A stretch of DNA of 12,580 nucleotides. It comes from Desulfobacteraceae bacterium (GTDB lineage: Bacteria > Desulfobacterota > Desulfobacteria > Desulfobacterales > Desulfobacteraceae). The stretch is from the NCBI GenBank assembly GCA_003354055.1, contig PIVQ01000139.1, positions 1 through 12,580 of the forward strand, written 5' to 3'. Position numbers and translations under genes: made by a program. Of the stretch, positions 1 to 6,232 are shown in pieces. The stretch's first letter is position 1; every line of letters starts with the position of its first letter. The notes under the pieces were generated by a model. That model ran no database searches, was not told the DNA's origin, and worked only from the letters and a program-made list of their open reading frames with translations.

Positions 1-18
1 ATCTTAGGCATGTAAAGA

Positions 19-366
19 TTATTTATGGCGGCGGGCCTTTGCCCACCCACAGATAATTTCAAATTCCGAAAATTTCCACTTATGGGGAAAGTTCCTGCAC
101 TGAAGGGGTTTGGCGGATTGAATCCGGCACCCCTCAGTGGTCAGGAAAATACAAGCCCCGTCCGGCTGGTCGATAAGGGCCAGGGTTTGCCTGTCCCGGG
201 TCAGCCGGGTATAGGCCTCGATAAATTCATGCACATCCATTCTCAAGTATTCCGCAATGGCATCCGGCTCATCCGGATGGAGCCTTACATATCCGGTTTC
301 CCGGCAGCAGGCATGGCATTGGATACAATGGAAGTCTTTCAGATCGATTTCGTTTTTTTCTGTCAT
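19..366 (-). CDS. YkgJ-type cysteine-cluster protein (putative Zn/Fe-chelating)
   Basis: This is a 115-residue cytoplasmic protein with no signal peptide. Near its N-terminus (residues 14-21) it has the CxxCxxCC cluster that marks the YkgJ / 'zinc- or iron-chelating' family (Pfam CxxCxxCC). Further cysteines follow: one in GACIF, one in EGCR, one in the conserved LQCRNFP segment, and one near the C-terminus in IICGWA. Family members are thought to bind a metal through these cysteines; no biochemical role is established and I infer none. The start codon lies 8 bases after the lysA stop, so the gene is almost certainly co-transcribed with lysA from the lysA promoter. No good Shine-Dalgarno sequence precedes it, which suggests translational coupling to lysA. 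The length is typical of the short members. Family assignment is confident; function is unknown. Confidence 0.85.
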   Translation of the reverse strand: MTEKNEIDLKDFHCIQCHACCRETGYVRLHPDEPDAIAEYLRMDVHEFIEAYTRLTRDRQTLALIDQPDGACIFLTTEGCRIQSAKPLQCRNFPHKWKFSEFEIICGWAKARRHK

Positions 367-374
367 ATTGTTTT

Positions 375-1634
375 TCAGGCCGCATTCGGCCGGGTGACTG
401 CCCCAAAAGTATCCCGGGGCTGATTAACCGACTCTCCGGTGATCAGGGCCACCAGATCTTCAGGGCTGAGGCGTTTTCTGGACAGCCGGAATTCATTGTT
501 TTCCACCACCACTTCTGCAGGCATGGGTCTTAAATTATAGGTACCGCCCATGGCATAGCAATAAGCGCCGGCATCCCGGATGGCCAGAAGATCATTCTCC
601 CGGATTTCGGGCATGGTTCTGTCTTTTGCAAATAAATCACCGGTTTCACAGATATTGCCGCAGATGTCATAGTTTCCGGGCGTGCCGCCGGGGTTGGTGA
701 CATTATCAATCGCATGATAGGCCTCGTAGAACATGGGGCGGATCAGTTGTGGAAATCCGGAGTCTGTGCCGCAGATGGTTCTGTTGCGGTTTTGCTTGAC
801 GGTGTTGACCCGGACCAGAAGGGTTCCTGCCTGGGCCGTCAGGTATTTTCCCGGTTCAAACCAGAGCCCCAGTTCCCTGCCGTACTCTTTGCAGAAGTCG
901 GAAAAAAGCTGAGTTACCTGGCTGCCGATCTCCCGGATATCAATGGGTGCCTCATCGAGCCCGTAAGGCACCTTGAATCCACCCCCGAAATCAAGGAACT
1001 TAAGATCAGGAAAATTAACTCGTGTGGCAATGGTCATGATCTGCTTCATGGCCCGGATAATGGAATCCGGTTTTTTCAGCCCGGATCCGGTATGCTCATG
1101 GAGTCCCACAACCTTCAGGCCTGCGGCTTGGGTAATGGCCTTTATCTTGTTCACATCTTCCAGTAGAATACCGAATTTTGTCAGGTCTCCGCCTGTTTTG
1201 ATCTTGTCATGTTCTCCGTCCACCACATCTGGGTTGATACGCAGGCAGACCCTTGTATTGGGAAATGCCTTTGCATACCGTTCGAGCCTGGACAGGGAGC
1301 CGATGTTCATGAGCACGCCCGTGGCTGCAATCTCATGCATTTCCGCATCCGTGATATTATTGGCTGTATATATAATATCTTTGATATCAATCCCGCAGGC
1401 TTTGGCCATGACCAGATCCCCGGGGCTGACCGCATCGATTCCGGATCCAAGCGCGTTGAGGGTGGTCAGAATATCCCGGTTATAATTGGCTTTCATGGCA
1501 TAATAGATTTTCAGTTTCGGCCATGGGAATGCGGATTTAAATGCCTTGTACTGGTCTTTTACCCGATCAAGATCATATACATACGTCGGGGTACTGAATG
1601 TATCGGCTATATTGGTCAGAAGGTCTGGTACCAT
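375..1634 (-). CDS. lysA: Diaminopimelate decarboxylase
   Basis: The 419-residue PLP enzyme is predicted to convert meso-diaminopimelate to L-lysine, the last step of lysine synthesis, in the cytoplasm. It has the alanine-racemase-like barrel followed by the decarboxylase C-terminal domain. The PLP lysine is K48 in the IYYAMKANYN motif. Other visible family motifs are HEHTGSG (usually H-HIGS), the phosphate-binding GGGFKVPYG, EPGKYL, the cross-subunit CGNICETGD segment with the active-site Cys, and the C-terminal AGAYCYAMGGTYNLRP. Length matches the family. The start is supported by AAGGAG, 8 bases before the ATG, and by a near-consensus promoter just upstream. It heads a two-gene unit with the YkgJ-family gene. 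The HEHTGSG variant and rather divergent sequence leave some chance that it acts on a related amino acid (group IV decarboxylases), but LysA is the best call. Confidence 0.9.
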   Translation of the reverse strand: MVPDLLTNIADTFSTPTYVYDLDRVKDQYKAFKSAFPWPKLKIYYAMKANYNRDILTTLNALGSGIDAVSPGDLVMAKACGIDIKDIIYTANNITDAEMHEIAATGVLMNIGSLSRLERYAKAFPNTRVCLRINPDVVDGEHDKIKTGGDLTKFGILLEDVNKIKAITQAAGLKVVGLHEHTGSGLKKPDSIIRAMKQIMTIATRVNFPDLKFLDFGGGFKVPYGLDEAPIDIREIGSQVTQLFSDFCKEYGRELGLWFEPGKYLTAQAGTLLVRVNTVKQNRNRTICGTDSGFPQLIRPMFYEAYHAIDNVTNPGGTPGNYDICGNICETGDLFAKDRTMPEIRENDLLAIRDAGAYCYAMGGTYNLRPMPAEVVVENNEFRLSRKRLSPEDLVALITGESVNQPRDTFGAVTRPNAA

Positions 1635-1665
1635 AATTTGTTCTCCTTATCGTGTATAAAGAGAA

Positions 1666-1693
1666 ATATTAACAGTATTTGTGGCGATGTCAA
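1666..1693 (-). promoter_or_regulatory. Sigma70-type promoter for lysA-ykgJ
   Basis: On the minus strand a perfect -35 TTGACA (1688-1693) is followed after 16 bp by TAATAT (1666-1671). Transcription would start near 1658, giving a leader of about 24 nt that contains the AAGGAG ribosome site (1643-1648). The box lies between the dus stop and the lysA start, so lysA has its own promoter and need not depend on dus read-through. Inferred from sequence only. Confidence 0.7.
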
Positions 1694-1743
1694 GAATAAA
1701 ATTCATAGTCAAATCGGTTTCAGAGAATATTGTTCTTTTTGCA

Positions 1744-2772
1744 TTACACAAACAGATTGATGTTCGGCGCGCGCAATGTCTGTGGGGGATCTTTTAACAA
1801 CCGGTCCAGATTATCCCTCAATTGATCCATGGTGTCAGCCTTCATCAGCTGTTTTAAAATGGACAGGGAAAATTTGAAATTGGCGCAAAAATATGGGGCG
1901 AATTTTTTAAACATCTTGACTGCAAAAAAGTCTTCATAATGAAGGCTGAGCAAGTCCGCCATCCTCAGGGCTGTGGTATGATAAATATCCGGCCCCGGTT
2001 CAAAGCCTAACGTCCACTGGGCAAACATCCAGGGACGTGCCACAGCCATCCTTCCGATGGAAAGCCCCTGGCAGGCTGTCATATCAACCATCTTGATACC
2101 GTCCTCCGGAAGAAAGAGATTCCCGTTGCCAAAGACCGGTATAGATACCCCCTCTCTCACCTTGCCGATGATATCCCATTGAGGCGCCCGGCTTCTTCTG
2201 TCCGGTGCCACCCGGGGGTGGAAGGTCAGAGCATCAGCCCCGGCCTTCTCAAAGGCCTGGCCCATTCTGACTGCAAATTCAGGATTGTTCTCCCAACCGG
2301 TTCTGTATTTTACAAACACGGGGCAGGAGACTGCCCGGCGTACGGCAGAAACAATTTCAACGGCAAGCTCAGGTGTCCTCAGCAGGGCTGCGCCGCATCC
2401 CCTTTTGCAAATGGCAGCCACAGAACAGCCGAAATTCAGGTCCACCCCGAAAAAGCCCTCTGCCTCAATACGCTGGGCCGCCGCAGCCATACTGTCAGGA
2501 TCTTCTCCAAATACCTGGCAGACCGTATGGGGCAACTCCTCAGGCCGCCAGGTAAATACCTGGGAAACAGCCGGATTCTCAGTGGGAACAGCCTTGGCAG
2601 AGCACATACCGGTAAACAAAAGCCCGAATCCCCCGAATTCTGTAACCAATTGCCTGAAGGCAATATGGCCCAGCCCGGCCATGGGGGCTAATACCATGCG
2701 GTTTTGAATTTCTTTTTGGCCTATGGCCAGGGGCTGACTCAGATAGTCTCTCAGTTCCTCGCGGGAATTCAT
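1744..2772 (-). CDS. tRNA-dihydrouridine synthase family protein (divergent)
   Basis: This 342-residue FMN-dependent TIM-barrel protein belongs to the Dus family, which reduces uridine to dihydrouridine in tRNA. Visible in order: the FMN-binding strand with LAPMAG (28-33), DLNFGC (111-116) with the candidate catalytic Cys116, KRGCGAALL, VKYRTGW, TFHPR (usual form HxR), and the C-terminal phosphate-binding VFGNGN and IGRMAVARPW. In most Dus proteins the catalytic cysteine sits in GCP; here it is GCS, and HGRT is HPRV, so this is a divergent subgroup whose tRNA position cannot be told. The start follows a weak ribosome site (GTGAG). A TTGACA-based promoter lies upstream. Codons about 25-45 are the segment duplicated at 10.2 kb. 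It could also be a Dus-like flavoprotein with another substrate. Confidence 0.8.
   Translation of the reverse strand: MNSREELRDYLSQPLAIGQKEIQNRMVLAPMAGLGHIAFRQLVTEFGGFGLLFTGMCSAKAVPTENPAVSQVFTWRPEELPHTVCQVFGEDPDSMAAAAQRIEAEGFFGVDLNFGCSVAAICKRGCGAALLRTPELAVEIVSAVRRAVSCPVFVKYRTGWENNPEFAVRMGQAFEKAGADALTFHPRVAPDRRSRAPQWDIIGKVREGVSIPVFGNGNLFLPEDGIKMVDMTACQGLSIGRMAVARPWMFAQWTLGFEPGPDIYHTTALRMADLLSLHYEDFFAVKMFKKFAPYFCANFKFSLSILKQLMKADTMDQLRDNLDRLLKDPPQTLRAPNINLFV
2642..2702 (-). repeat. Direct-repeat copy 1 inside the dus 5' coding region (possible att site)
   Basis: These bases of the dus gene (codons about 25-45, the RMVLAPMAG to RQLVTEF region) recur in the same orientation at 10177-10235. By hand alignment there are about six mismatches and one 2-bp gap, with a 20-bp block of perfect identity (2645-2664 against 10180-10199). 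The identical block contains the inverted repeat attgcct-ga-aggcaat. The copy here is intact within a functional reading frame. It may mark one end of an integrated element. Confidence 0.75.
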
Positions 2773-2821
2773 GGTAACTCACTTTGCTTTGCGGGCAATC
2801 CTATACGTTTAAAAAGCAGCA

Positions 2822-2851
2822 TATATAACCGAAATTTAAGGTAAATGTCAA
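2822..2851 (-). promoter_or_regulatory. Predicted promoter for the dus-family gene
   Basis: On the minus strand an exact TTGACA (2846-2851) is followed after 18 bp by TATATA (2822-2827), about 50 bp upstream of the dus start codon. The -10 box is only a fair match and the spacer is one base longer than ideal. No other gene lies between it and dus. Confidence 0.5.
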
Positions 2852-2934
2852 TTAGCATGTGTGGTTGTGACGGCTGATAAAAGTCGGCATGTCGATGATG
2901 CCGGGAACAGCACCATCATATGGCGCAGCATATT

Positions 2935-3240
2935 TCAAAAAAACTTCTTCTGGATGGCGGTTTCATGCTCAATCAAAAAATCTCTACTTCGGTAAAAATG
3001 TTGCATTTGGACAGGCTGCTTAATATCCTGAAGCCCATCCTTGGTAGCCCTCTCTTCAATTGCCAGTTTGGAGGACGGTGTCAGAGCCCTGTTGGCTGCC
3101 ATGGCAAAAATTGCATCTCCAATCGGTGCATTGAATTCTCTGCCCTTCAATATCTTTGCAAGGCAACTTGCAATGCAGATACGCTTCCCTAACCCTTTTA
3201 GCAGTAACGCCCCACCGGCAGGCTGACTGGATACGAATTT
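2935..3240 (-). pseudogene. IS1634-family transposase remnant (N-terminal part)
   Basis: The minus strand holds an open stretch without a proper start (stop-bounded at 2938-3291). Its translation contains GDAIFAMAANRALTPSSKLA, then HFYRSRDFLIEHETAIQKKFF, ending at a TGA. This matches the pattern I know from the N-terminal third of IS1634-type DDE transposases (AIFAMVANRAL-PSSKLA, then FYRAMDFLLEHE-AIQ). The family is normally about 500-600 residues; here the frame breaks just after IQKKFF and I find no DDE core in any frame downstream, so the element is dead and truncated. The extreme N-terminal part (3150-3240) matches more weakly. No terminal inverted repeats were identified. It lies between dus and the AT-rich SBP gene, consistent with a disturbed, acquired region. 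Confidence 0.65.
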
Positions 3241-3438
3241 GAGTCCAGTTTCCCGGGTTATAACTTGTATATGCTTGCCACTATATAAGCTTTAATCTTG
3301 CATAGGAGTTGTGAGTATATTGTGTTACTCTACACCATGACCTTAATCATCCTTCAATTATAGTGATTTAGCGGTAAAACTACCATAACCCAAGGGTGGT
3401 TCAGGTCTGATTCCTTTTTTTTAAAACCGAGGCGTGCA
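3241..3438. other. Non-coding spacer before the SBP gene
   Basis: No gene is visible. The segment is AT-rich and ends in a run of eight T (3415-3422), followed by the GAGG ribosome site of the SBP gene. A short imperfect hairpin (ACC/GGT around 3382-3400) precedes the T run but is too weak to call a terminator. No convincing -35/-10 pair for the SBP gene was found. Confidence 0.5.
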
Positions 3439-4551
3439 ATGAAAAAAGTCTACTTTTGGGGACTAATCAGTATTGCCATTTTTTTTTATTGGTTACCTGT
3501 TTCTTTTGCTGAACATATAACAATCAGAATTCATTGCTGGAAAGGGTATTCTAAGCCATACACCGGTCAATTCCTGGAATTAGTTAAAAAAAAATATAAA
3601 AAAGACATTAGACTTGTAATAACCAATGTTTCAAATCCTGAAGAATTTTGGGATGTTTCCCGAAGAAGCAAAGCAGATCTTATTTCCCCTGCCCACAATA
3701 TTCTTAAAAGCAGAAACGGAGTCTTTATTAATAAAGGGATAGTTCTTCCTGTAAATCTTAAAAATATACCAAACTACAAATTTCTTTTACCGATTCTTCA
3801 AAGAAACAAGTTTGTTACAGAAAATGGTAAAATATACGGAGTCCCTTATACAATGGGGTCATATGGCCTTGCATATAATTCTAAAAAAGTTAAAAAACCG
3901 GAAAGCTGGCAAGTCCTTTGGAATGAAAAAAATAAAAAAACCTACACAATTTCTCAGGATTATCCAGACTGTAATATTTATATAACAGCTTTAGTATTAG
4001 GAGCTGATTATAACGTACTCTATAATTATAATAAGCTTATGAAACAGATACCCCTTTTAGAATTTCAAAAAAAGCTTAACATGTTGTCTATAAACTCTTT
4101 TTCCATGTGGAAGGGCACAGCTGATTATAAAGAATTCCCAAGCCTTTCTTATGCCGCTACCTGGGGGTATGCAGTTGTCAAAGCAAATAAAAACGGTGGG
4201 GACTGGAAAATGGCCACTCCAATCGAAGGGTCTACAATGTGGATTGATCACTGGGTAATAACACAGTCGGTTAAAGATAATCTGCTAAAAAAAGTATTGT
4301 GTGAAGAATGGATCAATTATTGCCTCAGTCCGAATCTTCAAGTTGGTGCTATTAGAAACTGGGGAGTTTCGCCTGTTGTTTCCAATATTGAAAACCTGCT
4401 GACTGAAGATGAAATTCAAATTTTTAAAGTAGGGGATATTCAATATTGGAAAACCCTTTCTTTATGGGAAAATCAGGGTTTTGATACAGTTTATGGTTAT
4501 AAAAATTTATGGGGTAGAGCTCTAAATATCCAAAAAAAAATCCAATACTGA
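3439..4551 (+). CDS. Orphan polyamine-type ABC solute-binding protein
   Basis: The 370-residue protein is predicted to be secreted to the periplasm: residues 1-24 form a Sec signal (MKK, hydrophobic core, cleavage after VSFA). The mature part resembles PotD/PotF-type spermidine/putrescine-binding proteins: an N-terminal strand ending in CWKGYSKPY (in place of the PotD NWTEY segment), DLISPAHNIL, then GVPYTMGSYGLAYNSKKV (PotD-like VPWTWGTTGIAYN), SWQVLWN, and GSTMWIDHWVI with the late Trp-Asp seen in polyamine binders. No lipobox is present. The start has GAGG 6 bases upstream. No permease or ATPase gene is adjacent, so it either works with a transporter encoded elsewhere or acts as a sensor input; the ligand is unknown. 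The gene is notably A/T-rich with many AAA and TAT codons, unlike dus and lysA, suggesting transfer. Confidence 0.75.
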   Translation: MKKVYFWGLISIAIFFYWLPVSFAEHITIRIHCWKGYSKPYTGQFLELVKKKYKKDIRLVITNVSNPEEFWDVSRRSKADLISPAHNILKSRNGVFINKGIVLPVNLKNIPNYKFLLPILQRNKFVTENGKIYGVPYTMGSYGLAYNSKKVKKPESWQVLWNEKNKKTYTISQDYPDCNIYITALVLGADYNVLYNYNKLMKQIPLLEFQKKLNMLSINSFSMWKGTADYKEFPSLSYAATWGYAVVKANKNGGDWKMATPIEGSTMWIDHWVITQSVKDNLLKKVLCEEWINYCLSPNLQVGAIRNWGVSPVVSNIENLLTEDEIQIFKVGDIQYWKTLSLWENQGFDTVYGYKNLWGRALNIQKKIQY

Positions 4552-4603
4552 ATAAAAGTTAATGATTTTTATTAGTCCCTGGCAATCCGGGGCAGCACCA
4601 TGG

Positions 4604-5797
4604 TTAGTAGCAGTTGGAGTCTTTTGGAAATCCCAGTCCCCATCTTTCTCCAATAGGTCGATGGGGATCAGACGAGACTTTATAATCAAATAATTTTTCT
4701 CCGAAATATGAAATTGCCATTTCTTTTCCCGGGGCGTATTCGATTATGCCGCATTCATTCAGATATCGCTTGGTCTCCACCATATCTCTATTGTTCAATT
4801 CGTGCAGATAAAAAAAATAATCACGTAACTTGCGATCTTTGGCATATGTGGAGTATTCATCATCTTCATCTTTAGTCAGACATCTACCAACACTTACAAA
4901 ATAGTTATATCCTTTAATAACGGTCAGGACTCTTTGGCGGACTAAACTGCAGAAGCTTTTGGCAAAACTCCTTTTCAGCTCTTCTTTAGTATCTTTGCTC
5001 TCTTTGGATACCTTAAGTTTATTTTTCAGATTATTAAGCCAGGCCATCATATTTTCAATTGTATGATTGTAGTCCAGTGGATACTCTAATTTAAATTGAT
5101 CCAATCCGTAGCCTTTAATGGACTTGGTTTTTCCAAAATACCCCGGGCGAATAAAACATCGTATGCCGTTGCGGTGATAAACATCATCAGGAAATGCACC
5201 GATAAACTCAGTAATCGCCATCTTTTTGGATCCTCCCCTGCTACCGGAAATATATTGAATTACGCCACTGTCTGAAATATCTTTAATAATAAAGGCATGG
5301 CCGGAGCCCGCAATCCAATCTCGATTAAGATATATGCAGCCCGGCCGCACGTATTCTCTTGAGAGCTTAACCGGATAGGTATCGTTGGGTAAGGTAACGG
5401 TGGTTCCCCTGCCAATGATTAGTTTTATAAATGCTTTCAGGCGCAAGACTTCAGGTCTTTTTTTGCCTGAAGGGTACTTGTCAAATCTGTTGGTTTGGTT
5501 GGTAATCAGCTTTGGCTTTTTATATCGATCAACAATCGCAAAAGGTAAGTTGTTTTCATAGGCAAAGATCAAATGGGCGGAATAGATTACATTTGAACAA
5601 TCCAGCATTATCCAAGTATATTTACCATTCTTCCAGGTAATGAAAAAATCCTGATTGAAATCATTTTTAATCCAATTGGAAAACTTGAGTTCCATCTCAG
5701 GTGACCATTGAGCTGTATCATTCCAAACGCCTGCCCATACTGAAAATGGAAAAATTACAAAAGCTATAATCAAAAGCCATTTAGTTCGAGTAAACAT
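4604..5797 (-). CDS. Secreted protein, possible papain/NlpC-like cysteine hydrolase
   Basis: I do not recognise this gene by name. The open frame extends to 5869, but I choose the ATG at 5797: it has GGGGGA about 9 bases upstream and gives a clean Sec signal (MFTRTKW, hydrophobic core, cleavage after SVWA), leaving a 397-residue precursor. In the mature part Cys67 sits in LDCSNVIYSAHLIFAY-ENNLPF at the head of a helix, followed by PGCIYLNRDW and His167 in GSGHAFIIKDIS, then a strand-like IQYISGS. A D-C-S helix followed about 100 residues later by G-H-A-F/V is the layout of NlpC/P60, CHAP and related cysteine amidases or proteases, so a periplasmic hydrolase is plausible. This is inference from motif order; I see no clear third catalytic residue. 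The C-terminal third is charged, helical and unassigned. It converges on the SBP gene with a 52-bp gap. Confidence 0.6.
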   Translation of the reverse strand: MFTRTKWLLIIAFVIFPFSVWAGVWNDTAQWSPEMELKFSNWIKNDFNQDFFITWKNGKYTWIMLDCSNVIYSAHLIFAYENNLPFAIVDRYKKPKLITNQTNRFDKYPSGKKRPEVLRLKAFIKLIIGRGTTVTLPNDTYPVKLSREYVRPGCIYLNRDWIAGSGHAFIIKDISDSGVIQYISGSRGGSKKMAITEFIGAFPDDVYHRNGIRCFIRPGYFGKTKSIKGYGLDQFKLEYPLDYNHTIENMMAWLNNLKNKLKVSKESKDTKEELKRSFAKSFCSLVRQRVLTVIKGYNYFVSVGRCLTKDEDDEYSTYAKDRKLRDYFFYLHELNNRDMVETKRYLNECGIIEYAPGKEMAISYFGEKLFDYKVSSDPHRPIGERWGLGFPKDSNCY

Positions 5798-5931
5798 ATT
5801 TTGCTTATCCCCCACTCGGCATTGGCACCGGAAAATTATTAAAAAGAATGAGGATAAAGATATCGGCAATGGTTAATACAATAATCCCTGCCGTTATTTT
5901 TTTTCGCCGGCATCATATCTTCCGATTAAGG

Positions 5932-5981
5932 ATTTTATTCCAAGCTGCCGGAAATATTTTATTCCAAGCTGCCGGAAATAT
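5932..5981. repeat. Two perfect tandem copies of a 24-bp unit
   Basis: A 24-bp unit beginning attttattcc and ending tgccggaaat occurs twice head to tail (5932-5955, 5956-5979), plus two bases of a third. Each unit holds TTCC and GGAA arms 8 bp apart, so each could be a two-fold operator half-site pair. The repeats lie in the 435-bp spacer between the divergent secreted-protein and OmpA genes, about 135 bp upstream of the former. This fits a regulator binding array, but a simple replication-slippage duplication is equally possible. Confidence 0.9.
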
Positions 5982-6031
5982 AAGGATACCATAAATTTTC
6001 AGCACACCCAAGTGCGCTTCCCTACAAGGAA

Positions 6032-6062
6032 AAGCACCTCCAGTAAAAATATGAGGTGGCTT
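6032..6062. other. Intergenic hairpin
   Basis: AAGCACCTC (6032-6040) pairs with GAGGTGGCTT (6053-6062) across a 12-base AT-rich loop, with one bulged base. There is no U run on the plus strand. On the minus strand the stem is followed by only GCTTTTCC, so termination would be weak. The remainder of the 5798-6232 spacer holds the 24-bp tandem repeat and a predicted promoter, and no gene that I can see. Confidence 0.4.
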
Positions 6063-6105
6063 AAGTTAGGCTGTTATCCAAATATTGTTAAACGTGTTAT
6101 AATGG

Positions 6106-6134
6106 TTGAGCTGTAGGTAACATACTATTATAAC
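6106..6134 (+). promoter_or_regulatory. Predicted promoter for the OmpA-domain gene
   Basis: TTGAGC (6106-6111) and TATAAC (6129-6134) are separated by 17 bp, about 100 bp upstream of the start codon. An exact TATAAT at 6098-6103 lacks a good -35 box and could be an alternative. Sequence match only. Confidence 0.4.
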
Positions 6135-6232
6135 GAAATTATTCTACGTATTCCCTGTCTGAGACACCCTTTTCATCTTTGCACCACCCGCACACCATAT
6201 ATTACTTTAGGCCCCTAAAATCGGAGGTGAAT

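Noticed and set aside
4552..4603. A terminator between the convergent SBP and secreted-protein genes
   Set aside because: A GC hairpin (CCCTGG/CCGGGG) and an AT stem are present, but neither is followed by a T run on either strand in a convincing position.
5932..5981. CRISPR array
   Set aside because: The 24-bp units are directly abutting with no spacers and there are only two copies; no cas genes are present.
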